From JBDREC01 sp043820105 [NCBI: Pseudomonadota bacterium] (lineage in GTDB: Bacteria > Bdellovibrionota_F > JAHFAK01), in assembly GCA_043820105.1 (NCBI GenBank), contig JBDREC010000027.1, forward strand, positions 1-48,256: 48,256 nt of DNA, read 5' to 3'. This document shows, piece by piece, positions 18,679-26,628 of the stretch. The stretch's first letter is position 1; every line of letters begins with the position of its first letter. The position numbers and the translations under genes are program-made. The notes beneath the pieces are model-generated. The model had not been told where the DNA came from and searched no databases. It was given only the letters and a program-made list of their open reading frames with translations.

Positions 18679-18896
18679 TTTTAAAATTCCCCAACTTAAT
18701 ATTTGTTATTCCCATTTAAATAGTTTAATTTACAAGAAACATGCCATAAAACAGTTTTCTGCACAGTACTGTTTTCATTAGCTTAATCTGCTTCTTGGCC
18801 GCACCGCTGCATTTTTTAATTAAATTTTTTGACCTCTTAAGAGGGCAATATTGAGGTTTAATAGTCGCATGTATCAAAAAAAATAAAAAAATACTT
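18679..18896. other. Intergenic region with small palindromes
   Basis: No convincing gene. It contains ACAGTACTGT (18763-18772) and CCTCTTAAGAGG (18833-18844), both perfect palindromes of operator size. A minus-strand frame of 62 codons here has poor composition and I take it as chance. Confidence 0.4.
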
Positions 18897-18916
18897 ATTG
18901 TGATTAAAATCACAAT
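18897..18916. promoter_or_regulatory. CRP/FNR-family type operator palindrome
   Basis: A 9-bp inverted repeat, ATTGTGATT and AATCACAAT around a central AA, contains TGTGA-N6-TCACA exactly as in the CRP consensus. It ends 2 bp before the -35 box of the promoter at 18919-18947. The centre is about 47 bp upstream of the expected transcription start, not the classical -41.5, so activation or repression is open. The regulator gene is not in the window. Confidence 0.55.
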
Positions 18917-18918
18917 TT

Positions 18919-18947
18919 TTGACCTTAGAATATTAATATGTTATAAT
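18919..18947 (+). promoter_or_regulatory. Strong sigma-70 promoter
   Basis: TTGACC (18919-18924), 17 bp spacer, TATAAT (18942-18947): the best consensus promoter seen in the window. The expected start near 18954 leaves a leader of about 60 bases before the lipoprotein start at 19017. Confidence 0.7.
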
Positions 18948-19016
18948 AAAAACATATTTTCCGAATTAAGCGTATTAGAAACACATCTTCAATAAATATT
19001 ATATTTAGGATAGTGG

Positions 19017-20519
19017 ATGATGAATAAAACATTAATTATTTTAGCTAGTTTGCTACTATTTTCAGCTTGTACCTTATTCCAATCAGGTGATGGTTCTTCT
19101 GATGATTCTGGTTCTGATTCTGATAGCCAATCAAGCAGTTCTGATTTTGATATATCATCCATAACAGCCTGGCTTGATTATTCAGAAATTATTACAAGGT
19201 CAGATGTTGCTGATAATACAAGCATAATTTCAAGAAATGATGTTACTAATACTAGTGGAATTACTTCTCCTGTTACAATTCCTGTACCTAATATATTAAA
19301 ATCTAATGCCAAAACAAAAAAAGCTTCAGAATTTAAAGCCTTTAGTACAGATAATCCTCCTCCAATATTGTTAGTTGCATCAGATGAAAACCCAAGCTCT
19401 GCTGATGTAACTTTTTTAGCATGGGCCATGGCAGATGCAGATGGTTATGTGGACCTTTCTGTTGATACAGAACAAACTTTTAGTCTGTATCTTGTGCTGC
19501 TTACTTGTAATGATTTTGAAACTTGCAGACAGGAGCAAGATGACTCATTGATATTTAAATATGGCACCTATTATGGTCAAGATTCTTTTTCAATTTCTGT
19601 AAAAGGAACCTACAATATCGGTGAAATGGCTCTTTATGATCATATCTCAACAAGCGAAGCATTAACAAGCCTAAGGGCTGAGAACTCTCTTGATGGTCTG
19701 GATAATATAACAGCAAGCTCAACAGATCGGCCTGACGTGCTTGCAATATTAACAGCAGAAGGTACTAGTTCTTTAGATACTCAAGCTACCATTGAAAGTC
19801 CCAATGAAATGATAGTCACATCAACTACTAATTTGCAATATATTAAGTGTCGTCGAAATAATGACCACTTTATAAAACTCGAACCTGATTCAAATGCACT
19901 TCCTGTCATTGATAATGGCTATCTAAAGTCTGTATCTTTAAGTTTCTGGCTAGCACCACTTCCAATCTTAGAAGAAGATGATATATATACTGTTATTGCT
20001 TCTGCTAAAATAATTGACACCATAGAAAATATTAACTCAGGATGGTTTCAAGTAAAGTTAACAAAGAGAGCTGATGATGATTACAGTGATATTAATATAT
20101 ACTCCGGAGGTCATCCTTTAATTGGTCCAGATGCTGAGCATCCAGATGGATCAGAAAATTATAAAATTTTAAATAATGATTGGAATTATGTAGTGATTAA
20201 TATTTATTTTAATAATGAAAATGGAGAAAACAGAGTATCTTCAGAGTTATATATTTATGATAAAAATGCTGAGCAAACTAAAACTACAGGATATGCAACT
20301 GCAGGAGTAAGCTCTTTTCCTGCAGCTGATTGGGAAGAATATTTTATAATTTGTGGGCAAACCTTTGAAGATGATTTGGATATAGTAAATCAGGCAACTT
20401 TATTTATAGATGATATTTTCATAGTACAGGAAAGAGCCTTAGATTTTGAAATTGATGATATTTACCAAGGGCACCTCACTAAATATAATCATACAGTTGC
20501 AACCTATCCACTGAATTAA
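19017..20519 (+). CDS. Lipoprotein, paralogue of the 4966 gene
   Basis: A 500-residue lipoprotein with signal and lipobox (LLLFSAC, Cys18), then a long Ser/Asp/Gly linker (SSDDSGSDSDSQSSSS). AGGA at 19007-19010 supports the ATG at 19017. It shares the block ITAWLDYSEI and SGITSPVTIPVPNILK with the lipoprotein at 4966, and both have a C-terminal LamG-like segment (here NNDWNYVVINIYF, then SSELYIYDK). The two are about the same length, so they are whole-length paralogues. Likely exposed at the cell surface; function unknown. It has a strong promoter and a CRP-type operator. The 3' end overlaps the convergent DUF58 gene by 4 bp. Confidence 0.7.
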   Translation: MMNKTLIILASLLLFSACTLFQSGDGSSDDSGSDSDSQSSSSDFDISSITAWLDYSEIITRSDVADNTSIISRNDVTNTSGITSPVTIPVPNILKSNAKTKKASEFKAFSTDNPPPILLVASDENPSSADVTFLAWAMADADGYVDLSVDTEQTFSLYLVLLTCNDFETCRQEQDDSLIFKYGTYYGQDSFSISVKGTYNIGEMALYDHISTSEALTSLRAENSLDGLDNITASSTDRPDVLAILTAEGTSSLDTQATIESPNEMIVTSTTNLQYIKCRRNNDHFIKLEPDSNALPVIDNGYLKSVSLSFWLAPLPILEEDDIYTVIASAKIIDTIENINSGWFQVKLTKRADDDYSDINIYSGGHPLIGPDAEHPDGSENYKILNNDWNYVVINIYFNNENGENRVSSELYIYDKNAEQTKTTGYATAGVSSFPAADWEEYFIICGQTFEDDLDIVNQATLFIDDIFIVQERALDFEIDDIYQGHLTKYNHTVATYPLN

Positions 20520-21397
20520 ATCCTAATTCTTTTTTCCCTTTGTTTAAAAAACTTCACTAAGGGGTCAACAAAATCTTCATCTGTTTTTAAAGAAATAAAA
20601 TCAACTTTAAGTTTTTGGAAAATTGATTTTATGAAAAAAATATTTTTACCAGCCGTTTTTTCATAGTCTTCACGGAATTTTTTATTGGAACTATCAACAA
20701 GTTGCTCTTCACCATTTTCAAGGTCATAGAATGAGATCAAAGACGCTTTAGGCAAAGCTCTTTCTATTTTATCATAAATATTGAATGCAATTAAATCATG
20801 TTTTTTAGAAGCTAAAGATAAAAGATTTTCAAAATCCTTATCATGAAAATCAGAAATTAAAAAAGCCACAGAGCGTTTTTTTATAAGGTGAATTAAATAT
20901 TCAAGGGCCATTGAAATATTAGTGCCACTGCTTCTTGGTTTAAAAGAGATAATTTCTTTGATAAGTCTAAAAATATGACTTTTGCCCTTTCTTGGAGGAA
21001 TAAATTTTTCAATTACATCTGAAAAAAGTAAAAGCCCAACTTTATCATTATTTTTTATTGAAGAATACGCTAAAAATGCAGATAGCTCAGCAGCTAGCTC
21101 ATTTTTAAATTTTTTTGATGTCCCAAAATAATTTGAGCTAGAGACATCAACCATAATAATAATTGTTAATTCACGTTCTTCTCTGAATTCTTTGATATGT
21201 GGAAAACCAGTTTTAGCAGTCATATTCCAGTCAATGTTCTTTACATCATCGCCCACCTGATATTCACGTACTTCTTCAAATTCCATGCCTTTTCCTTTAA
21301 AGGCTGATTTGAAATGTCCAACCATTGCATTATCAACAAGATAATCTGTTTTTATTTGAATTTGCTTTATCTTTTTTAGTAAATCTTTTGAAATCAT
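20516..21397 (-). CDS. DUF58 domain protein (MoxR-associated)
   Basis: A 293-residue DUF58 protein. The KGMEFEEVREYQVGDDVKNIDWN segment (residues 35-57, shown in part: REYQVGDDVKNIDW) is the family signature. A vWA-like part follows with the metal-site motif DVSSS at about residues 88-92 and conserved FLISDFHD. DUF58 genes nearly always sit next to moxR, as here, and the pair is thought to act as a chaperone-like or metal-inserting system at the membrane. No further vWA or BatA-type genes follow: the operon stops at the convergent lipoprotein gene. Confidence 0.85.
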   Translation of the reverse strand: MISKDLLKKIKQIQIKTDYLVDNAMVGHFKSAFKGKGMEFEEVREYQVGDDVKNIDWNMTAKTGFPHIKEFREERELTIIIMVDVSSSNYFGTSKKFKNELAAELSAFLAYSSIKNNDKVGLLLFSDVIEKFIPPRKGKSHIFRLIKEIISFKPRSSGTNISMALEYLIHLIKKRSVAFLISDFHDKDFENLLSLASKKHDLIAFNIYDKIERALPKASLISFYDLENGEEQLVDSSNKKFREDYEKTAGKNIFFIKSIFQKLKVDFISLKTDEDFVDPLVKFFKQREKRIRI

Positions 21398-21413
21398 ATT
21401 TTTTTCTTTTTAA

Positions 21414-21466
21414 AAACCTTAACAAAACACTTACGACTTAAAACTTACGACTTAGCACTTATTAAG
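21414..21466. repeat. Short-word repeat (ACTTACGACTTA)n
   Basis: The word ACTTACGACTTA is repeated with small changes between the MoxR and DUF58 genes, reaching the stop codon region of MoxR. It is one of the distinct word families found in different intergenic spaces of the window. Confidence 0.5.
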
Positions 21467-22448
21467 GAACCTCTACTCGTTCAAGAATCATATCAATAAT
21501 ATTATCAGAATCAATTTCTTCAGCTTCTGCTTCATAGCTGACCAATATTCTGTGTCTAAGCACATCATGAGCAATTGACTTAACGTCTTGAGGAGTAACA
21601 TATCCTCTTGCATTAATAAAAGCATGGGCTTTAGCAGCTTTAAACAGATAAATAGAAGCTCTTGGAGATGCGCCATATTGAATTAGATTTTCTATATCAA
21701 GTTTAAAGTCTTTTGGCTGCCTGGTCGCAAACACAAGGTTTAAAATATAGTCTTCAATTTTTTCATCAATATATATTTTATCAACTGAATTCACTGCACT
21801 TATAATATCTTCTGCTTTTAAAACAGGACTTGCGCTTGGTACATCTTTTTTAGCCATTCTATTAATTATTTCTTTTTCTTCTGCTTTACTTGGATAGCTA
21901 ATTTTTGCTTTAATAATAAACCTATCAACTTGAGCTTCAGGTAATGGATAAGTTCCTTCCTGCTCAATTGGGTTTTGGGTTGCCATTACTAAAAATGGTT
22001 CATCCATTTTATAAGTTTCATTAGATATTGTCACTTGTCTTTCTTGCATAGCTTCTAATAAGGCAGATTGAACTTTTGATGGGGCTCTATTTATTTCATC
22101 TGCTAAAATTAAGTTTGAAAATATTGGACCTTTTTTAATACTAAACTCACCGGTTTTGGGAGAATAAACTTGTGTTCCAATTAAATCCGCTGGAAGCAAA
22201 TCAGGTGTAAATTGTATCCTTTGAAAATTTACACTAAGCGCGCTAGCCAGGGTCTTAACTGCCATAGTCTTAGCAAGACCTGGAACACCTTCAACAAGCA
22301 AGTGACCATTGGCTAATAGTGAAATCAGCATCCTGTCAAGTAAATATTTTTGACCAACAATCACCTTTTCAATTTCTTGTTTCAAAATCATAAACTTATT
22401 TGATTTTTCAATAATCTCTTCATTAATCTTTGTAATATCAGTTGTCAT
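21462..22448 (-). CDS. MoxR family AAA+ ATPase
   Basis: A 328-residue AAA+ ATPase. Motifs: Walker A GVPGLAKTMAVKT (about residues 54-66), Walker B followed by EINRAPSKVQSALLEAMQE, and MATQNPIEQEGTYPLPEAQ, all typical of MoxR/RavA-type ATPases. MoxR ATPases remodel proteins together with vWA partners; the DUF58 gene directly downstream (about 65 bp) is the expected partner. Upstream lies a 130-bp repeat hairpin region. Confidence 0.92.
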   Translation of the reverse strand: MTTDITKINEEIIEKSNKFMILKQEIEKVIVGQKYLLDRMLISLLANGHLLVEGVPGLAKTMAVKTLASALSVNFQRIQFTPDLLPADLIGTQVYSPKTGEFSIKKGPIFSNLILADEINRAPSKVQSALLEAMQERQVTISNETYKMDEPFLVMATQNPIEQEGTYPLPEAQVDRFIIKAKISYPSKAEEKEIINRMAKKDVPSASPVLKAEDIISAVNSVDKIYIDEKIEDYILNLVFATRQPKDFKLDIENLIQYGASPRASIYLFKAAKAHAFINARGYVTPQDVKSIAHDVLRHRILVSYEAEAEEIDSDNIIDMILERVEVP

Positions 22449-22491
22449 TTAAATAACCTTTCATAAAAATTAATTAAGTCGCCTGGAAGCA

Positions 22492-22623
22492 TACCGTATT
22501 CAGTATTCAGTATTCAGTATTCAGTATTTAGTATTCAGTATTCAGTATTCAGTATTTAGTATTCAGTATTTGGTATACAGTGTCTTTTTCTTAACTGAAT
22601 ACCGAATACCGAATACCAAATAC
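22492..22623. repeat. Inverted short-word repeat (GTATTCA)n ... (TGAATAC)n
   Basis: About ten copies of GTATTCA or GTATTTA/GTATTTG in tandem (22496-22580) are followed after a 14-base spacer by four inverted copies (CTGAATACC, GAATACC, GAATACC, AAATAC). The transcript could form a long imperfect hairpin. The rest of the 420-bp gap up to YjbQ (22624-22868) is AT-rich and carries no gene; a TATAAT at 22846-22851 may be the -10 box for YjbQ. Confidence 0.8.
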
Positions 22624-22868
22624 CCAGCCCATCTGTTGCGGATTCTGAGTTGAATTCAATAATATCTTTTTGTCAAATAAAATTAAAACTAAGCCATTGG
22701 ATTTGTAAGTTATTGCTATAGTTTATAATAAAAATATAAAAATAAATTAATTTTGCAAGCCTTTTTCAAAACTAATAATTCATTGACTTTTGTGTGAAAA
22801 TCGAGTTTTTGTGGTCGCTTGTGGTTTTGAAACTCATAACTAATTTATAATAAATTTTTTGAGGTATA

Positions 22869-23291
22869 ATGATGAAAATCATTAATGAAAAGATATTCAA
22901 AGAAACAAGCTCTGAAACAGATGTCATTGATATCACTCCAGAGATTGAAAAACTAATAGATAGTTCAAGTATTTCAAATGGATGTGTATGTGTTCATATA
23001 CCAGGTTCAACTGCATCAATTAGTACAATTGAATTTGAACCAGGTGCTATAGCTGATTTTAAAAGAATTTTAGAAAAGCTAATCCCGCGAGATGAAAATT
23101 ATAAACATAATGAAACCTGGAATGACGGTAATGGTTATTCTCATATTCGCTCAACCATTCTAGGCTCATCAAAAACCTTCCCAATCCATGACAAAGTTAT
23201 CCAATTAGGGACATGGCAACAGATTGTCCTTATTGATTTTGACAATAAATCTAGAAATCGGGAAATAAACATTCAAGTAATTGGCGAATAG
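22869..23291 (+). CDS. YjbQ family protein (UPF0047)
   Basis: A 140-residue member of the YjbQ/UPF0047 family, some of which show weak thiamine-phosphate synthase activity. Signature parts: GCVCVHIPGSTASIS, HNETWNDGNGYSHIRSTILG with the conserved histidines, and the C-terminal FDNKSRNREINIQVIG. GAGGT at 22861-22865 is 3 bases from the ATG at 22869 and 6 from the ATG at 22872, so the second Met may be the real start. Convergent with dedA, 8 bp apart. Confidence 0.88.
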   Translation: MMKIINEKIFKETSSETDVIDITPEIEKLIDSSSISNGCVCVHIPGSTASISTIEFEPGAIADFKRILEKLIPRDENYKHNETWNDGNGYSHIRSTILGSSKTFPIHDKVIQLGTWQQIVLIDFDNKSRNREINIQVIGE

Positions 23292-23299
23292 CGTTTAGA

Positions 23300-23908
23300 T
23301 CAAGAAATTAATTTTTTCTTCACCTTATGAATGATAATGAAAGCAATAACAACAAATAGAACAATAAATATGCCAACATTCTTCATTTTAGAAATAGCTT
23401 CTAAGGCTTGATCAATTTCAGCTCCAAAATGATAGGATATAAATAAAATCAAAGGAACAGAAATAATAGCTGCACACAAATCTAAAATTATAAACTTAAA
23501 AATATTTAATTTTATGAATCCTGCAGTTAAATATATTGGTGCCCTTAAGCCAGGTAAAAATCTGGCGAAAAACACAGTTTTCCCACCATATTTCATTGAA
23601 AAACTAATAGCTTTATTGAGTCGCTTTGTAGTAAAAATTCTCTGAAAAAACTTTTTTTCAATTAAGGCTGAACCACCAATCCTGCCTATTGTATAAATGG
23701 TAAGATCTCCCAAAAGCACACCAGACATACATACTAAAAATGCAGGGAAAAGATTTATTCTTCCAGTAAAGCTTAAATATCCTGCTGTAAAGATAGTAAT
23801 ATCCTCAGGAATTGGAAGACCCAAGCCACATAGAAACAATACGGCAAAGATACCAAGGTATCCAAAATTTGAAAATAAATTAAGAAGATAGTCTAAAAGA
23901 AATTCCAT
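23300..23908 (-). CDS. DedA family membrane protein
   Basis: A 202-residue integral membrane protein of the DedA (SNARE-associated, DUF20) family: about five hydrophobic segments, the motif LGLPIPEDITIFTAGY near the N-terminus, and FFARFLPGLRAPIYLTAGF in the middle, which carries the conserved Arg residues and Gly. The family is tied to lipid translocation and membrane homeostasis. It lies 20 bp downstream of pnp, so it is probably co-transcribed with rpsO-pnp. Confidence 0.85.
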   Translation of the reverse strand: MEFLLDYLLNLFSNFGYLGIFAVLFLCGLGLPIPEDITIFTAGYLSFTGRINLFPAFLVCMSGVLLGDLTIYTIGRIGGSALIEKKFFQRIFTTKRLNKAISFSMKYGGKTVFFARFLPGLRAPIYLTAGFIKLNIFKFIILDLCAAIISVPLILFISYHFGAEIDQALEAISKMKNVGIFIVLFVVIAFIIIHKVKKKLIS

Positions 23909-23928
23909 TTATTCTTTGCTAATAAGTA

Positions 23929-26019
23929 TTATTTATTTTTTAAAGCTTCTTTCCTAGAAAGTCGAATCTTACCCTGCCTATCAATTTCAATAACTTTTAC
24001 AGCTATTTCATCACCAGCTGAGACTTCGTCTTCAACATTATTAACTCTGTGATGGGCAAGTTGTGAAATATGAACAAGACCTTCAGTCCCAGGTAAAATT
24101 TCAACAAAAGCACCAAAATCCATAATTTTAATTACTTTACCCATGTACACTTTACCAACTTCAGCTTCTTCAACAATAGCATTTATCATTTTTATAGCAG
24201 CTGCTTGAGACTCTGAATCAGTAGAAGCAATATGAATTTTTCCATTATCTAAAATGTCAATTTTCACACCAGTTTCTTCAATGATTTTTTTAATCATTTT
24301 TCCACCTGGTCCAATTACCATTCCGATTTTGTCAGGATTAACCTGGATAGTTTGAATTCTTGGAGCATATTTGGATAAGTCACCTTTTGGTTCTTTAATT
24401 GCTTCATCCATTTTTTCCAATATATGAAGTCTTCCCTTTTTCGCTTGATCTAAAGCTGCTTCCAAAATCTCTTTACTAACTCCATCAATCTTAATATCCA
24501 TTTGCAGTGCTGTAATACCTTTTTTTGATCCAGCTACTTTAAAGTCCATATCTCCAACATGATCTTCGTCTCCAAGAATATCAGAAAGAATTGTAACATC
24601 ATCGCCTTCTTTAACTAATCCCATTGCAATCCCTGCAATGCTGGCTTTAATTGGAACTCCAGCATGCATTAGAGAAAGTGAAGCTCCGCAAACTGTTGCC
24701 ATTGAAGAAGAACCATTTGATTCTAAAATTTCAGAAACAATTCGAATTGTATATGGAAATTTATCATATTCAGGTAAAACATAACTAATTGAACGTTCAG
24801 CTAAGGCACCATGCCCTATTTCTCTTCTACCTGGACCTCTTAAAAACTTTGCTTCGCCCACAGAAAATGGTGGAAAATTATAATGAAGCATAAATTTTTT
24901 CTTATATCCTTCAACTAAACTATCTATTATCTGTTCGTCTTCTGTTGTTCCTAGAGTAGTGGAAACCAAGGCTTGAGTTTCACCTCTGGTAAAAATTGCA
25001 TTTCCATGAACCCTTGGTAATAAGCCTAAATCAATAGTTATAGGTCTAACTTCATCAGTTTTTCTATTTCCAATTCTAACTTTATCTTTAACTATATTTG
25101 TACGAATGATTTCATGCTCAAAATCTGTTGCTAATTTAGAAACAATCTTTTTAGCATCTTCTCCCCATTCGCATTCAGTGAACTTTTCTATTGCAGCTTT
25201 TTTGATTTCTCTTTTTACATTATACCTTTCCAACTTATCAGGGATGGAAATAGCATTTTGTAGAGGCACATAAATTTCTTCTTTAATAACATTTACAATA
25301 GAAGGTTCTATAATAATAGGTTCAACTTCAAGCTTTTCTTTTCCACATGTTTTGGCTAGTTTTTCCTGAGCTTCAACAATTGGTTTAATAGCTTCGGCTG
25401 CTCTCATTATAGCTTCAAGCATTTCTGCTTCACTAACCTCAGCTCCGCCACCTTCAACCATCATAATTGCATCTTTTTTTCCAGCAACCATTAAATTGAT
25501 TTCAGCTTTATCAAGGCTTTCATAACTTGGATTAATTATCCATTCACCCTCTAACTTACAAATCCTAACACCTGCTATTGGTCCTAAAAAAGGAGCTTGT
25601 GTCAATGATAATGCAGCACTAGCACCAATCATTGCCATTGTATCTGTATCATGTTCAGGATCTAAAGATAATACAGTATTTATAATCTGAACTTCATTTT
25701 TAAAGTCTTCATGAAATAGAGGTCTAATGGGTCTATCTATAAACCTAGATGTAAGGGTTTCTCTTTCAGATAAGCGCCCTTCTCTTTTAAAAAATCCACC
25801 TGGAATTTTTCCAGCTGAAGATGTTTTTTCAAGATAATCAACTGTTAATGGGAAAAAATCCTGATCTTCTTTTGCTTCGTCAGCAACACAGCAAGTGGAA
25901 AGAACAACCGAATCCCCATATTTAATTATAACTGCACCTGATGCTTGCTTTGCAATAACACCAGTTTCTATTGTCAGCGTACGTCCACCAACTTCGCAAG
26001 ACACTATTTGTTTTTTCAT
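23929..26019 (-). CDS. pnp: Polyribonucleotide nucleotidyltransferase (PNPase)
   Basis: A 696-residue PNPase, the usual length. It degrades RNA 3'-5' with phosphate. Two RNase PH-like domains are seen (SAGKIPGGFFKREGR with RPIRPLF in the first; GRREIGHGALAERS and LGDEDHVGDMDFKVAGSK in the second, whose Asp residues bind the metal), then a KH domain (MVIGPGGKMIKKI) and a C-terminal S1 domain (DFGAFVEILPGTEGLVHISQL, about residues 630-650, shown in part). The gene starts 5 bp after the rpsO stop, the classic rpsO-pnp order. Confidence 0.97.
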   Translation of the reverse strand: MKKQIVSCEVGGRTLTIETGVIAKQASGAVIIKYGDSVVLSTCCVADEAKEDQDFFPLTVDYLEKTSSAGKIPGGFFKREGRLSERETLTSRFIDRPIRPLFHEDFKNEVQIINTVLSLDPEHDTDTMAMIGASAALSLTQAPFLGPIAGVRICKLEGEWIINPSYESLDKAEINLMVAGKKDAIMMVEGGGAEVSEAEMLEAIMRAAEAIKPIVEAQEKLAKTCGKEKLEVEPIIIEPSIVNVIKEEIYVPLQNAISIPDKLERYNVKREIKKAAIEKFTECEWGEDAKKIVSKLATDFEHEIIRTNIVKDKVRIGNRKTDEVRPITIDLGLLPRVHGNAIFTRGETQALVSTTLGTTEDEQIIDSLVEGYKKKFMLHYNFPPFSVGEAKFLRGPGRREIGHGALAERSISYVLPEYDKFPYTIRIVSEILESNGSSSMATVCGASLSLMHAGVPIKASIAGIAMGLVKEGDDVTILSDILGDEDHVGDMDFKVAGSKKGITALQMDIKIDGVSKEILEAALDQAKKGRLHILEKMDEAIKEPKGDLSKYAPRIQTIQVNPDKIGMVIGPGGKMIKKIIEETGVKIDILDNGKIHIASTDSESQAAAIKMINAIVEEAEVGKVYMGKVIKIMDFGAFVEILPGTEGLVHISQLAHHRVNNVEDEVSAGDEIAVKVIEIDRQGKIRLSRKEALKNK

Positions 26020-26024
26020 ATATA

Positions 26025-26294
26025 CTACTTTCTAATTCCTAATTTTTTAATAAGAACTTTGTAACGATCAACACTCTTGACTTTAAGAAAATCCAAAAGT
26101 CCACGGCGTCTATTAACCATTTTTAATAAGCCACGTTTTGAATGATGATCTTTTTTATGAATCTTAAAATGTTCAATAAGTTCATTAATCCTTGTTGTTA
26201 AAATTGCAACCTGAACTTCAGGTGAACCTGTATCTGACTTATGAGTCTTATACTGTTCAACTAAATCTCTTTTTTCTTCTCCATGAAGTGCCAT
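26025..26294 (-). CDS. rpsO: 30S ribosomal protein S15
   Basis: An 89-residue protein with the normal S15 pattern: [16 protein letters not shown], then [15 protein letters not shown] and the basic C-terminal tail. S15 binds 16S rRNA and nucleates the central domain of the small subunit. AAAGGAAAG lies just upstream of the ATG at 26294. First gene of the rpsO-pnp-dedA operon. The proteobacterial and firmicute versions are often autoregulated by a leader; no recognisable leader fold was seen here. Confidence 0.97.
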   Translation of the reverse strand: MALHGEEKRDLVEQYKTHKSDTGSPEVQVAILTTRINELIEHFKIHKKDHHSKRGLLKMVNRRRGLLDFLKVKSVDRYKVLIKKLGIRK

Positions 26295-26363
26295 AATAAC
26301 TTTCCTTTTGTAAAATTGATAATAAAATAGTGTTTTGATTATAATATTTTAGTAGATTAAAAT

Positions 26364-26459
26364 GGTGTATTTTTGCGAAAGCGTTTAGCGTATAGCGTAT
26401 ATTGTCTTTTAGCAAAACATTATACGCTGTACGCTGTGCGCCAAAAACGTAAAAATACC
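26364..26459. repeat. Imperfect 96-bp palindrome built of (GCGTATA) words
   Basis: Outer arms GTATTTTTGCG and CGTAAAAATAC enclose inner arms of repeated words, TAGCGTATAGCGTATA on the left and TATACGCTGTACGCTG on the right. It lies between the divergent rpsO and glpK genes in a 334-bp gap. Same design as the GTATTCA hairpins but with a different word. Confidence 0.65.
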
Positions 26460-26486
26460 TGAAAATATTATAATTTCACACTTGTG

Positions 26487-26566
26487 AGGCTTCTTATACT
26501 AAAAAATAAGCCTTAGCAAGAAAAAAAGGGGCGTCTTTTGGTAATTAAAAAGCCTTGGTTTTAATT
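26487..26566. promoter_or_regulatory. Inverted repeats in the rpsO-glpK intergenic region
   Basis: Two hairpin-like repeats upstream of glpK: AGGCTT...AAGCCT (26487-26513) and AATTAAAA-N8-TTTTAATT (26543-26566). No clear -35/-10 pair could be fixed for glpK. Their role (operator, leader hairpin or chance in AT-rich DNA) is open. Confidence 0.3.
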
Positions 26567-26628
26567 TGCTTTTTAGCATGATAAATTATAGGGAATAAAG
26601 CTTATTTCAACTAAAAACGAGAAAATTA

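Noticed and set aside
18725-18913. 62-codon minus-strand frame as a small membrane protein
   Set aside because: It starts within the CRP-type palindrome, has a GTG start without a ribosome site, and reads like random AT-rich sequence.
22492-22623. Possible CRISPR array from regularly repeated words
   Set aside because: The units are only 7-8 bases, abut each other without unique spacers, and end in inverted copies. No cas genes are present.
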